A DNA stretch of 64,000 nucleotides from Brachynemurus nebulosus (taxonomy: Eukaryota > Arthropoda > Insecta > Neuroptera > Myrmeleontidae), in the NCBI GenBank assembly GCA_035578155.1, contig JAPWDM010000001.1, positions 80,643,561 through 80,707,560 on the forward strand. Direction: 5' to 3'. The notes beneath the pieces are model-generated. The model ran no database searches. It was not told where the DNA came from and saw only the letters and a list, made by a program, of their open reading frames with translations. Positions 11,270 to 26,474 of this stretch are shown here, piece after piece (the first letter of the stretch is position 1; each line of letters begins with the position of its first letter). A program made the position numbers and the translations under genes.

Positions 11270-12940
11270 AGTGAATTTTTTTTCAAATTTTAATTAATTT
11301 TTTAAATTTTCAGGGCGTGAAATACCCAAGGCGTGAATTCTTAGTTCTTTACCGATATTATTGTTTTTATTATAAATTCAAAGGTTCACCATGTTTTAAT
11401 TGTAAAATGTATCAAGTATTTTAAAAAATAAAACACAGGATTAAATTTGGAATTACTTAAGTGTGGAGCTCAAAAACGTTTTCAACGTTAACTACCGGAT
11501 CCAAGAAGCTGCAATTTTTTCATACAATAATTGGATTTCTTACACCCAGTTAGTTTTGGTTACATAACTATCAGTTTTATATTTTAGCTTTCATTTGAGT
11601 TTGGAAATAGTGACTGGGTGACCTGGAAATTTTTCCCCTTTGTCATTTAAATTTTTTTTTTCAGCAACTAGTTAATAAAATTTTAAAAAAGTTGCAGTTT
11701 TTCTGTAATCTATGACTTAATATCTACTAACCCTATCAAAATCAAAATTTTGGCTTTAGAAACTTCGGAGATCAGGATGGGAACGTTCATTTTTTGCGTA
11801 CTTTTGATCTATATTATTAAAACCAATAGTCCTAAAATTTGAATTTTTTTTTTTAGAATCCTTAGAGGTAGCTTTTTCAATGATACACCATATATTAATT
11901 AAAACTTTTTTTGAACCCAACTGACTCCCCATTTTAATCCTAAAAATTTATTTTTCCATTTGTTAACTAGCGATATAGGTGCGCGTCATCAGACTTAACA
12001 TGATGCCAAATTTCAAATTCCTACGTTATATAGTTTTCGAGAAAAACTTGTGTGACAGACGGACGAACGGACACGAGAGTGATCTTATACGGATTTCGTT
12101 TTTCCTTTTAAAGTACGGAACCCTAAAAAAGAAGTAAAAAAAAGTAAAAAAAAAATAAAAACGATAAGAATGTAACTAAGAGCAGTGATGATGTCAAGGC
12201 CATTTTAATTTTTGGCAATTAAGTATATCAATGTGTAGCACGAATAAACGAAAATCAATGACTTTTTTATTTCAAACAAAATATAAGTTTTGGTTGCCTT
12301 CATTTTTCACATGTTTTAGAAATTATTTGTATCAAAATACAAATTAAGGCAAATGTAAAATACACATGAAATCAATAATAATAATAATAATAAAATTTTA
12401 CTGTGGCGGATAATCCAATACCTAAATTATGATATCCAATTACTATTACTTTGTAATTTATTAAAAAAGGACCCCTCCGGATAAGATAGGTGAATCTGCC
12501 TAAGGCCCAACCTGGGTCGAGAGGGTTATGGTAGTGTTCGCCCTTGCACATGTACTCTATAGCTGCAATATTAGGTCAAGGTAACTTTGCGTTTTTGAGT
12601 TGTACCAAAATGTTAAATTTTGGACTTTTCCCGATTTTCCACCTTCCTTCCAGTGCATAAGTATTATATATACACCGGTCAATTTAAACATGCAAGGGTA
12701 CAAAAATTAGGGGAAAGCTGAAAATTGGTATGAATGTTCGGAACACCATTATAAATAAATGTTGAAAAGTCCTCATCGATCCTGTACGTGGAAAAAATTT
12801 TATTCAAGGTCAAAGGTGTTAAAAATGGGTTTTTGGCGTTTTTCAGCAAAACGGTAAGTTTTGTCATAAAATTAGGTCCGACAAAAATTATAGATCATAT
12901 ACTTATCTATAAAAAATGTCTCCAAATTTTTTTTCCTAAG
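11270..12940. other. Non-coding, old repeat ends
   Basis: No gene seen. Around 12,050-12,130, TGACAGACGGACGAACGG followed by TACGGAACCCTAAAA is a motif combination seen at the 3' ends of dispersed insect repeats. An (AAT)n run lies at 12,377-12,394. Confidence 0.5.
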
Positions 12941-12942
12941 AG

Positions 12943-13683
12943 CCACCGTTTCTGAGATATAACTATTACAAAAGTTGTAACCTTCATAATATGCACACGT
13001 TTCCACGCTACCTATGAGGTAGTGTACTTAGCGGAATTTTTTAAAGGGTTTCCCCGGTAGGCCTATTCTACGGTCTACAGTGATCCTGTTTAATTGAAAA
13101 CTATTGAATAATAAAAAATTTAAAAAAATATTAGTATTAGGAATGACGAAAGCGGTATTGATTTAAAAAAAGTGGAGAAAATTATTCCTCAGATTCATAA
13201 TATTTCAGCTTCCTCTTCTTCTTGTTCTTCTCCTTCTTGTTCTTATTCTAGTCCTTCTTCTTGTTGTTCTTATTGGCTGCAAGTAAATTGTCTCAAGAGC
13301 GATGCATCACATGTCTCCTCGTTGGTATCATAAGAATCCTCTTCTGTTGGTGATTCAACATTAAAGCACGACTGGCCTTGACAGTTCTGGTGCATGCAAG
13401 AGAACAAAACAATCCAACTTTTTTGCAGCCATATTTTGCACTACAATCCTTTTTACAATTACAACTAATTGTGTTGAGGAGTTTTTTCGGCGCAGGTGGG
13501 AGTAAAGTCTGGACTGGTTCCGATATATTGTCGATATAATTCCAGCCCCAGTCTCTTGGATCTATTTGATAACCAAGCCACACTTTAACTCATTAATATA
13601 GCCGAAAAAGATGATGAGCATATTATGAAGATTACAACTTGTTCAACTTTTATAATAATTATATCTCAGAAACGGTTGCTCTC
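12943..13683. repeat. Inverted repeat flanking the Cys-rich pseudogene
   Basis: GAGCCACCGTTTCTGAGATA with the following ~40 bp (12,940-12,995) recurs in reverse complement at 13,619-13,683 (TATATCTCAGAAACGGTTGC). The arms are about 50-60 bp with small indels. They enclose about 620 bp containing the Cys-rich gene fragment, so both may belong to one foldback or transposon copy. Confidence 0.6.
13270..13590 (-). pseudogene. Cys-rich (CXC-like) C-terminal fragment
   Basis: Minus-strand frame from 13,583 reads WLGYQIDPRDWGW, then a Pro-rich linker (LLPPAPKKLLNTI) and a Cys cluster, CNCKKDCSAKYGCKK, followed by CSLAC. Multicopy proteins in arthropod genomes end this way, with LLPPAP followed by a CXC-like zinc cluster. 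A one-base shift near 13,395 leaves the frame; in the other frame the expected ending (NCQGQSC, then an acidic tail) continues to a stop at 13,270. Only the last ~100 residues of a longer protein are present, so this is a broken partial copy. Its function is unknown to me; the resemblance is from memory. Confidence 0.6.
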
Positions 13684-15150
13684 AGTTGCAAGCAGCGGGG
13701 TCCCATCACGGAAGTCGAATTTTTCCCTTCATCTTCGGTATTGAATGTCTACAAGCGAAATGTGATTGAAAGTCTACAAGCGATTTGTCATTTTGGTGGT
13801 ATCAAAACTGATGATTAGTGTCCGGCTGATCGGGGCTCTAAAAAAAGATTAAGTTTTTAAGAGCTGAATCTCAGTAAATTTCAGTTTTGTGCCGATAGCA
13901 GTTAGCAGGAAAAAAGCCAACACAATTCGTACGAGGGCCTTACTATCCATGCTTATCCGCCAATTGCCTTTGTGTTTTATTTTTAAATATTAAAAAAGGA
14001 CCTTAAATAGTAAACTGGAAGGCCTTTATGAAGATATTTTTTCTTTCCAAAAAATTCCAGAATTTCTATTTTATAAATAAAAATCCAAAATTTCTACTTT
14101 ATAAATAAACAGTGATTTTAATAACATTTCTAAATTACATAATAATTGATGTATTGCATTTCATTTGCAGTAAGTTCATTTTTTTTTTAAATTTTTAAAA
14201 TTACTATGCACATACTTGTATTAGAATAAAAATAATGCATTTATTAAAACATATTTAACAATACCATTGAATTTTGATATAAAAATGGGAGAAGTGGGGG
14301 GAAAAGCAATGTGGAATACCTAAAAGGCACTAACTGGATACTAGCTCAACACATGTACAAAATTTCAGCCCTCTAGGTTTCCTTAGAGAGTCTCTAGATG
14401 TGACTAAAAAAGCAAAAAAATCAAGGAAATATTGGCGTAAAAATCGTGGGGGGGGGGAAAGGGTTAAAAGTTGAAATCTCCAAAAAGCAGTGGCTGGCTA
14501 TTAACTTAACCTGTACACAAAATTCCAGTCCTCTAGGATTATTTGGCGAGATTTTGACCCGGACGAAACTGCTAAAAAACAAGAAATATCGGGTACTTTT
14601 TGATATAAAAACCGTGGGGGTACGGGTTAAACGTTGAGACGCCTAAAAGGCACCCCCTTGATGCTAACTCAATCCGAATACAAAATTTCAGCACTCTAGG
14701 TTTATTTAGGTGAGTGGTACAAACTTCGAAAACGTCGAAAAAGCATGAAATTGTAGCTTAAAAATGTTGGAGGTGGGGGTAAAATATTAAAATCTCCAAA
14801 AAGCAGACCCTAGATAACTCTATCAACATACCAAATTTCAAGTTAATTCTGGGGGACTGTGGGCGCGTTAGATCCTGCCAAAATTCATTTCCCCCCCCCT
14901 ACACCCTCCAAATCATCCTACGAAGCTGAATTTTGGGTATGTCGTAGGTAATTGACCGAAACATTATTTCCAACCGGTTGGCTATTATGGTTTTGTTGCC
15001 CCCCCCAACCCCTTAAAAGTTGGGCGGATCCAAAATTTGCCCAAAATTTGACCCCACTTTGATAGTATTGTTGTGCATCGGAATGGGCCCCACCTACCAA
15101 ATTTCAGCTTTTAACTTCCATGGGGGGCCCTACACATGTCAAATATCTAT
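13683..15150 (-). repeat. ~1.4-kb tandem-repeat element, copy A
   Basis: Reverse-complement copy of the modules at 19,665-21,165 and 28,486-29,990. Shared landmarks are CCCATCACGGAAGTCGAA (end block), ACACAATTCGTACGAGG, a ~160-bp tandem unit with AATTTCAGCCCTCTAGG and polypyrimidine tracts such as CCCCCCCCCTACACCC, and a (TA)n tract at the inner end (15,151-15,236). The open frames are not conserved between copies. No protein is recognised. Confidence 0.8.
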
Positions 15151-15151
15151 A

Positions 15152-15232
<81 letters not shown>

Positions 15233-15236
15233 ATAT
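15151..15236. repeat. (TA)n tract at end of copy A
   Basis: TA alternation abutting the repeat element, as in the other copies. Confidence 0.95.
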
Positions 15237-15510
15237 ATGTTGGCGTCCCCTTTTTTCTTCAAAAATATATCATCATATGGCCGTCCGGACGCCATTGGTT
15301 TGAATGGAGATATTCTGTCTACTTCAAAATATGGGTACAGAATATCTCAAAACTTTTTGAAATATTTAAGAAAATATTTAAAAAAGACGAGAAGCTGAAC
15401 ACTCTGTATCTTGGAAACTAAACGTTTTTAGACCTGGGTTTATAAAAAGTTTTTTACATAAAAAAACTTCAGCAATCACCCTTTAAAATTTTTCGCACTT
15501 ATCCACTAAC

Positions 15511-16192
<682 letters not shown>

Positions 16193-17070
16193 AATACTAC
16201 TATTACTATCATTTAGACTACTTTCAAATAAAATTCATAAGATCCCGAGAAGGTGAAAAATATGGTTTTTTGAGTCACTGTTGGTCATTAAGGTCATTTG
16301 TTGGCCACTAAATTGAGATTTCTAATTAGAGCACCCTCAGTGTAAAATTTCATCTTCATAGCCCAAAGGATGTGAAAATTTCCGTAGTTTTCATTACGGC
16401 ATCCTAAAAATAATGAAATTTCTGACTACTACACAGTATGTTACTTTTTACAGTCTTTTTAATTCCGCCGATAACTATAAGTGTGTAACAAAACCTGTAA
16501 AAATTTGAAATATTTTAATTTTGTAATTTTCCTTAAGTCATGTATGTCATCCCTCTGTACAACTGACAGACATTTTTTTAGTGTTATATTTGTTGTTTAA
16601 AATTTTTTTATAATTATTTTTTTTTACATTATTATTTTAATTGTACTTAATGCTTCTAAATGTCTATATGTCTCCGAAAATCATAGTCATAAATTAACAT
16701 ATATTTCCACTGCAAAAATTCCATATGTCTGCCTTGATCGACACCCAAAATAAAGTTAATTGAATTAGAGAATTAGAAAAAAATATTTACCTATTTAAAA
16801 TGATCGGGTTCTCGTCCGGTTCGCTACTGGCTGCCGATTTCTTGCTAACAAATAATCATATACACCCAAAACTCTAAACCAGTATGAAATTGTTCGTAGT
16901 AGATCATATAACCACTGCATTTTCTTCAGTATTAGATACGAGTAGAACTAATAATAATAAAAATAATTTTACTTATCTGAAATTGTTTTCTTTTACTGTT
17001 ATCTTGACAAAAATTCTATTGGTTGGATTATGTGTATGTAAAACCTATGTATAATAAATATACTCCTCTA
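16193..17070. other. No recognisable gene
   Basis: AT-rich unassigned sequence between the palindrome and the pogo-like element. Confidence 0.4.
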
Positions 17071-17931
17071 TAAGGTAAAATACCCAGTACTTGAACACTG
17101 ACAAAAACGGAACCAATACTTGAACAATTTTATAAAATTTGTATATTATTAAAAAATTCTTGCTATAAATATAAATGATGATTGTGTCTGAGCATTATTT
17201 AATACTTTTGCAAGTGATAACTGGAGATATTATTAACTTTTAAAACTGAATTTATAGTAATTTTGTTAATATAAATAGCGTTGTACTGTGCACAACCGAA
17301 TGCTACGCGATTTTCATGAAAATAATGCTCAGAGATAAAATTATAAAAGTGCAAAATAATATATAATATGAATGTTTTAAACAATAAATTTATATTTTTA
17401 GAAATAATAGTTCATTTCTCAACATAATCTACCAATTGTTGGATAAATATGTTAATTTTTTATATTTAATTTTAGCATCTAGGTTTACCTCCCAAGTATA
17501 TCAGTTTTTCCCAATACTTGCACAACATCTTACCACATGTTCTAGTATACCTCCTTATTTTCGTAAAGTACCGAGTAGTTGAACAAACAATAGCGCAACC
17601 GTACCAGTACATATATCTAATTTGTTATCCAATTTTTTTTTAGATAAATAAAACAAATAAAAGAATTTATATTATTAAACTAAATATTTGCTTCTATAAT
17701 ATATAATTAATAGTAATTTAAAGAAATTAAAACTTAAAAATATAATTTATAAAATTATAACCTAAAAAATATCTACAGTAGGCAAGAGAAATACTTTAAG
17801 TAGCATTTAATTATCTTTATTAAAATTATTAATATTCTTAATATTAATAAAAATAAATAATGATCGTGTGTCTGATTTTATTTAAATTTTAGGTTTGCCT
17901 AGCATGCGGGGCTAGATTACATATTATCACA

Positions 17932-18740
17932 ATGCCTCAACATAAAGAGATAATTCATTTAAAAAAGAAAGCCGAAAAGAAGGTTTTGGTTAATAAAAGT
18001 ATATCTGAAAATACTAAAAGTAAGAAAAAAGTATACAAATCTAGTGGAAAACTTAAAAAAGTGTAAAAAGGAATAAAAAAGAGGAATGAAAAATTGTATA
18101 ACATTGACACGATTAAACAAGCGATAACTGCAGTTAGCAATGGAATGTCACAAGCTGTTCAAGAATACGTTCCTAAAAGTAAATTATCACTTACCTTGAA
18201 AGGATTCGCACCTCTTGACTGTAAAAAAGGCCTATCTACTGTGCTCAATAATGATAATAAATCCAGCTTTACTAACACAATAAACAATATTCCAACGTCA
18301 TCAGAGAAAAAGGATACTTTTTACTGTAATGAAGTATTTGACGATAATGCTTTAAATTATTATCAATTCAGCTTGTCAAGTAACGGCACAGAAGCTACAG
18401 ATACAGTTGTATCATTTACATCTGAACTAATGAAACTAACTCAAAAAATAAAAAGCTCCGATCAAATCGATACTGACAAGTCTAATATTGCAACAGTATG
18501 TTCAATAATTTTTACATTTTTGATAGACAATACTTATTTAATAATTTTTGATTCAGCATCAGGCAAATCTTTTCAAAAGCCAAATTTCGCTGTTAAGAAA
18601 AAAATAAAAGGCGATCTGATAAAGGTATCACAAGTTCTTGTACTGTTGATGATTTAATTGAAATTTTGGAAAAAAAGGAACTCGCTAAAAAATTGAAACA
18701 GGAAGAATCAAAAAAAGCAAATAGACCGAGAAAAAAATAA
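17932..18740 (+). pseudogene. Pogo-type transposase, internally deleted
   Basis: The reading frame starts MPQHKEIIHLKKK at 17,932 and meets a stop at 18,064. It continues in the same frame with YNIDTIKQAITAVSNGMS, which matches the pattern of the N-terminal DNA-binding helix-turn-helix of pogo/CENP-B-like transposases (Ala-Ile-x-Ala-Val-x-x-Gly, then a VPKSKL-like segment). The next ~130 residues are Ser/Asp/Asn-rich and contain no visible DDE catalytic core, so the central domain is deleted. Near 18,605 the frame shifts, and a Lys/Glu-rich C-terminus (DDLIEILEKKELAKKL) runs to 18,740. It lies inside matching TIRs and cannot be an active transposase. Confidence 0.6.
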
Positions 18741-19299
18741 AACTTTGAAAGAAAAGGACCAGAATGTTAAAAATTTTTTTTTTATGAAAAGAAAAGACAA
18801 TTATCACAACGTAAAAAAAGAACTGAATTTAGAAATTAAAAACATAAAACAAATTACTTAAATTAGAAAATGAAAAAGAAAATGAAATACAGTTGCAAAG
18901 TTGGCTTAAAGAACTTGAGAGTTGAGTCTGAATTAAATGATTTAGAAACTCTTGCTTAAAAGCTGCAAATTTAATAAAAATAATTAGAATATTTATACGC
19001 TAAATATTCTTATTTTTAAACAAATTTCATATACTTAATATATTAAATTTCATTTGCTCGTCATTTTCTAAACCTCTCTCTCAAGTTTCAATCCAAAATG
19101 CAGTTCCCAAAACCATTTCTCATATTTGATCAAGTATTGGTTCTCGAATGTTCAACTACTACTGCTTGTCAGAAAAGGTTGTTCAAGTACTACGGCTTGC
19201 TTAATAAATTTTAATAGGCTTGCAAAAATGTCAAATTCTAATAGTTTATAAAGTTTTTTTTTTTCTAATTGACTTAGAATTGTACGTATTTTATAGATC

Positions 19300-21165
<1,866 letters not shown>

Positions 21166-21254
21166 TTTTAATAACAGTAATAATTATTTATCGAAATTAA
21201 AGCTAAACATTTTTCACTTTGAAATGTGTTCAACTACTGGGTATTTTACCTTAG

Positions 21255-21854
21255 TAAGTTTTAAAATTTTGACACATAATATCTCCCAAACTAATTGTAA
21301 GATTTTAAAAAATCCATTCTTTTTTCTTTGCTCTATCCAATAAGGAGCTTATAAAATTGTCAATACTAGAAAAAAGACAACACAAGTTTTAGCAAATTTA
21401 CAAAAGAGAAATTGAGTTACCCTCCTCGTCCCAAACGTCGCGTCGCGTCGACATAAAATAATATACAATTTTCTAATATATGAGGCTTAATATGTTATTA
21501 TGAATGTCCAGAGACGAAAATAAGATATTTGTTTCGAATGTTTCATGAGTTTAGTTGTCGTTAATAACGCCAAAAACTTTTAAATGTCTACTATAGTCGC
21601 AATCAAGTTAATAAAATAAAATATATCTTAAAAGTGTATTTGGAATGAGGAGGTCACCACAATCCTTGTCATAGTGGGACTTGAACTCGAAAATGACTGC
21701 AATTTATTGTGAAGTTCCTAGAATATGAATTTAAATTCACTAAAATTTATTCATTTTGATAAATTCTATATATTTTATATTTGAAACGCTCATTTACGAA
21801 AGGCTCCTTGTCACATTTCTTAATAAATTCACTTTTATGTGAAAATGAAATCTT
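21255..21854. other. No recognisable gene
   Basis: Unassigned AT-rich DNA. Around 21,685, GTGGGACTTGAACTCG resembles a reverse-complement tRNA B box, but no foldable tRNA surrounds it. Confidence 0.4.
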
Positions 21855-23343
21855 ACAAGTAAAGGTCCCGAGGCCGGACCTATCGATTTCGATGAAACTT
21901 AAATATGTTGTAGAACACTAAAAACTAAGGGACACGTATTTTTTTTTATCTGCGGAAAAACGGTTTGAAGGGGTGAAATCGCCCTCCAAAAATTGGGGTA
22001 AATATTTAATTTTTCAAATATCTCGAACACAGTAAGAGATAGAGCAAAAGTTTAAATTGGCGATATTACTCTTTTTTAAAGAGCTATCTATTGATATGCA
22101 ATTTGTTCAAATTACATCAACAGGGGTGGTTGGGGGTTAAAATTTGGGGGTTAATTTTGCAAAAAGGGGTTGAAAAATAAACAATATAAAAATTTTGTTT
22201 ACAGATTTGAAATTTACGTCAAAAAATCTAATTGACCTGTTTTTGCTCAATACCCTAATATTAAGTCTAGGGGTAGTTAACTAGAGGGTGACTATGTCGA
22301 ATAATCCTACTATTTGGGTATTTCAAGAAGTTCTTCTTCATGGAAAATAGCTTAAGACAATTAGAATAACGTAGAAATGAAATTCTCGAATTCAAAATTG
22401 AGTTTGAGCAACATTGGAGAGGGGGTGAGTCACCCTTTCAAATTACATACTAGTTTATATATACTAATTTTTGCTATTAACACACTGATGGTGGGTAAAA
22501 TAATGTCACAATAAGTGGTTCTGAAGTTGGACTATCATATGTACGGTCTTTATTAGGTTTGTTTTTTAATGGATATTATAGTTTTCCTTATCGAAAATTA
22601 TCGATACCGAAAATTACATAACCTAACCTAAAATAACGGAACCTAATAAAAACCTTACATACGATAGTCTAACTTCAGAACGATCTATTGTGACATTATT
22701 ACCCCCTGTCAGTGTGTTAATTGCAAAAATTAGTGTATCTAAACTAGTATGTAATTCAAAAGGGTGACTCACCCCCTCTTCAATGTTGCTCAAAATCAAT
22801 TTTGAATTCCAGAATTTCATTGCTACGTTATTCTAATTATCCTAAGCTATTTTCCATGAAGAAGAACTTCTTGAAATACCCAAATTGTACGACTATTCGA
22901 CATAGTCACCCTCTAGTTAACTACCCTAGACTTAATATTAGGGCATTGAGCAAAAATAGGTCAATTAGATTTTTTGACGTAGATTTCAAATCTGTAAACA
23001 AAATTTTTATATTGCTTATTTTTCACCCCCTTTTTGCAAAATTAACCCCCAAATTTTAACCCCCAACCACCCCTGTTGATGTAATATGAACAAATTGCAT
23101 ATCAATAGATAGCTCTTTAAAAAAGAGCAATATCGCCAATTTAAACTTTTGCTCTATCTCTTACTGTTTTCGAGATATTTGAAAAATTAAATTTTTACCC
23201 CAATTTTTGGAGGGCGATTTAACCCCTTCAAACCGTTTTTCCGCAGATAAAAAAAAATACGTGTCCCTTAGTTTTTATTGTTCTACAATATATTTAAGTT
23301 TCATCGAAATTGATAGGTCCGGCCTCGGGACCTTTACTTGTTA
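21855..23343. repeat. 1.5-kb foldback element
   Basis: ACAAGTAAAGGTCCCGAGGC at 21,855 is matched in reverse complement by GCCTCGGGACCTTTACTTGT ending at 23,341. The match continues inward for about 700 bp on each side to roughly 22,558 and 22,640, leaving an ~80-bp loop with TATCGAAAATTATCGATACC. The arms differ by scattered substitutions. Landmarks include CCCTCTAGTTAACTACC and GGGTGACTCACCCC. No coding frame is shared convincingly. The outer ~250 bp of each arm belongs to a dispersed family also present near 5400 and 34,200. Confidence 0.85.
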
Positions 23344-23860
23344 GTGCTTCCATACATTATTTGTTTATAAAAGGTCTCTTCCCGACTAGAAATTTTAATA
23401 AGGTCCAGACGAGGACCTTATCAGGCGTGCCTTACATTCTGATGAGGTCCAAATCAGGATTACCGTATGAGGTCCTTATCAGGTTTGTCACGCAAAACAG
23501 TCATCGGGTCCTTACCATGACTACCTTATCATTGTAACATTTCGTGTTTGTATTAAATGAAAATATTAACACAAATTTCGATTTAACAGAAACAAAATGT
23601 TAACCTGTGTAACGTGAAACCTCCTTTGACCGTAACGCCATCTATTAATTAGGTGTTCAAACATTGCCCGTTCTATGCGCTACGTCAAGCGAGGAAATTC
23701 ACTGGGCAGATTTAATCAAATTTAGCGTGGATCCAAACCGCGACATACTGCCGATTTATCAACAGCGAGATTTCAAAATATCTATCTATTGAATTCAACT
23801 GATCTAAGAGAGCCACCGCATGCGTCGTAGTCGGTCACCGTGATTATTATTTGTTAGTAA
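23344..23860. other. Short repeats with GAGGTCC motif
   Basis: 23,381-23,520 contains repeated GGTCC...TTATCAGG motifs after CCCGACTAGAAATTTT. The same opening recurs at 25,788, followed by a TTATCAGG motif near 25,832. No gene is recognised. Confidence 0.5.
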
Positions 23861-23861
23861 G

Positions 23862-23936
23862 ATGGCACAGTGGAAGACTTTTATGATGTCGCTCGCGGCA
23901 CCGTCCACTCCATCGCATGCGGTACCTCCCGGTGTT
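23862..23936 (+). other. Possible 5' coding exon, unproven
   Basis: ATG in a fair context (AAG before ATGG) opens 25 codons that run exactly into GTAAGT, a consensus splice donor, at 23,937. The segment is GC-richer than its surroundings and follows a GC-richer leader. Two further segments of similar style lie downstream: 24,380-24,478, ending at GGTAAAT, and 25,098-25,175, ending at GGTAATT. No homology is recognised. This could be a first exon of a small gene, a non-coding transcript or chance. Confidence 0.2.
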
Positions 23937-24329
23937 GTAAGTCGTATAAGTTCTATTGTACAGTAATATGACGATTGCATGAGGTGTGTGCGACGCTTGT
24001 CGTACACAACACATGTACCGTTGAAATGAACATTCGTATGGTAGTTAAAATTTGTATTATGTATTTCAATACTGAAATTATTTTCTGAAAAAAGGTTATG
24101 AAGTGGTATTGGAAAGAAGAAAATATGAAATTTAAACTTAACAAATTTATTACAAATATTATTATGAATAGTATTTGTGAAAATACAATTATAAAATTTA
24201 CAAAAAAAAATCGATATTCGCCGTGTTAAGAAAGGTACAATGAAATCAAAATGGCTACATCAGCTGTCAAACGAACAATTACTTTAGATAAATTAAAAAA
24301 AAAATAAGGAACTTAAATTAACTTAATTA

Positions 24330-24372
24330 ACCTGGGGCGCATCGTGTTAATTTTAACACGCGTCCAGGTAAC
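24330..24372. repeat. Short imperfect inverted repeat
   Basis: ACCTGGGGCGCATCGTGTTAA is followed at once by TTTTAACACG-CGTCCAGGT, its imperfect reverse complement. The two halves touch, giving a hairpin with almost no loop. Confidence 0.5.
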
Positions 24373-25097
24373 GATCCAATAATTATCCGACATTATGGCC
24401 CAGCTGTCGATCACGCCGATCAAGACATTGCCATATTATGTCGCCAAATTTTTGGAACTATTTAAGGAATATGAAAGGTAAATGGCAATTTGATTGACAT
24501 TTTAAAATTTGTAAGCAATTATTCGTTATTTGATGAATTTCAGAGTTTCCAGACCAAATTTAAAAGGTGTGATTCGGCGGTAAAGTTATTGATTTTTAAC
24601 TTCTGTGAAATTGTCAAGAGAAAAAGAATTTTAACCCTAATTGGCATTGATTTATTATTCAGTTTTTTCTTTTGTTTTTTTATAAAAATGTCAATATGAA
24701 TTTATGTTAAAAGGTGAGTTGTCGAAGTTAACGATTTCTTGATAAATATAATCTTGATTCTAACTACTTATTTTAATATTTTTTTCTTTTTTTTTTACAG
24801 AAAGATAAATTTTTTTTTAAATACATGGCAAGTTGTGCATGGAGTTGTGTTAGAATCGAGATCATTATAATAAAATTGTAAAGATATTTAGATTAAGAAA
24901 AGAATCAAATATTATATCAATCAACTTATATTTAATTATGAAAATTAATGATTTATAAAAAGATCCGACTTACATCTATATCCTTTTAATGTTATTTTGT
25001 GTGAAATTTGAACAATCGATGATTATAATTTGAATTTTAACACGAGGTGAGGAAGTTCACATCCCATTGTTTGACTAATTGTTGAACTGTGCTTCTA

Positions 25098-25175
25098 ATG
25101 GAAGTGGATCGTTCGTGCTCCAGAAGCAGAAGAGAACGATCGCTGCTCGCACGCCTACCAGCTAACCTCGAGACG
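25098..25175 (+). other. Possible exon with Arg/Ser-rich peptide
   Basis: ATG at 25,098 opens 26 codons (MEVDRSCSRSRRERSLLARL and on) that end exactly at a GTAATT donor-like site (25,176). The DNA contains an internal inverted pair GATCGTTC/GAACGATC. No homology is recognised and no acceptor is established. It may be an exon or a chance open frame. Confidence 0.2.
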
Positions 25176-25279
25176 GTAATTTTTTTAATATGTTACATAA
25201 TTGATTCGATCCAATTCCAGTTGAATTTAGTTCGATTATTCAAATCCACTATTTGTTTACAATTTTATTTTTAATTATT

Positions 25280-25854
25280 AAAGGTAATTGCTACCTGGTG
25301 ACAGAATGTCCCAGCTAAAATCATGTACAGGACGTTTCATTCCTTCTAAATCTTTTTTTTTTTATTATTATTATTTTTTTGTATTGTTAGAATTATTAAG
25401 TTTTAATTTTTAAAATGTAAAATGATTAATATATTTTTTTTCCTTTAGGAATAAATGTTGTTTTATTTAAAATGGCAAAGGTAAGGGGGCGTAAATGTGT
25501 ATAACGTTACACCTGTTTTGAACAGCAAGGAAGTAACACAAGATTTGTGTACAGCAAAAGAATGCTATAACTACAAGTATCTTGGAATATATATGTACCC
25601 AAATGTATATAAAAAAGATGAGAGTAGTTCTTATTATTAAACAAAACCGAAAAATTTTTTCAGTTATTGACGAATATAGTTTTATTAAACGTTTAAATAT
25701 GAAAAAACTTTCTTACATTTTAAGGTTATTTTGTTACAGATTCAGTTACAAAAAAAACATGTAAGCTTACATGGGATTGTATTATCCCGACTAGAAATTT
25801 TTCCTTATTTGCAGAAAGTATCATCGGGCCCTTATCAGGTTTAGATAAGGTAAT

Positions 25855-25855
<1 letters not shown>
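25280..25855. other. No recognisable gene
   Basis: AT-rich DNA. ATGGCAAAG followed by GTAAGG at about 25,472-25,486 looks like a micro-exon boundary but has no support. Confidence 0.35.
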
Positions 25856-25856
<1 letters not shown>

Positions 25857-25912
<56 letters not shown>

Positions 25913-25983
25913 GTAAAATAAATAACTTTCTACTCATAGCACCCTGATTCTGAAGATAGCACACGATTCTGAAGAAAAAATTG

Positions 25984-26069
<86 letters not shown>

Positions 26070-26080
26070 TATATGTATTA
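25857..26080. repeat. Two (TA)n tracts with a MITE fragment between
   Basis: TA tracts at 25,857-25,908 and 25,988-26,075. The 80-bp spacer carries GGGGTAAAATAAATAACT, matching the end of the small MITE at 26,473-26,606, and then the lead-in GATTCTGAAGAAAAAA found before other TA tracts. Confidence 0.8.
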
Positions 26081-26161
26081 TAACTATATGGCCAATCCCT
26101 ATAAGAGGCAGTGGTTCCGATGAAGTGAGTCGGATAGACATCGAGTAGAGGCACTTCAGTT

Positions 26162-26250
26162 GTTTTGCGCAGATGCATCAATTAGTGTTTACCGTGTTTA
26201 CTGTTCAGATTGGTTCATATTACCACCAAAAAAGTCGCATTTGCGCAAAA
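26162..26250. repeat. 14-bp inverted repeat, ~60-nt loop
   Basis: TTTTGCGCAGATGC at 26,163 pairs with GCATTTGCGCAAAA at 26,237, with one mismatch. Located between two TA-rich blocks. Confidence 0.5.
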
Positions 26251-26333
26251 CGAACAAAATACTTCCAAATCTGCACCGTGATGTTGGGACGTTTTTTTCA
26301 TATCTATTTGGCTATATATGTATACTACATATA

Positions 26334-26336
<3 letters not shown>

Positions 26337-26403
<67 letters not shown>

Positions 26404-26420
26404 TATATATGTATGTATTG

Positions 26421-26472
<52 letters not shown>
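26337..26472. repeat. (TA)n tracts
   Basis: TA alternation at 26,337-26,395 and 26,424-26,472, separated by TAAATAAATAATA and TGTATGTATTGCTG. Confidence 0.95.

Positions 26473-26474
<2 letters not shown>

Noticed and set aside
21670..21700. tRNA gene suggested by a B-box-like GAGTTCAAGTCCCAC on the minus strand
   Set aside because: No A box at the right distance and no cloverleaf.
22618..22632. Insect telomere-like CCTAACCTAA
   Set aside because: Only about two units, at the loop of a foldback; not a telomeric array.
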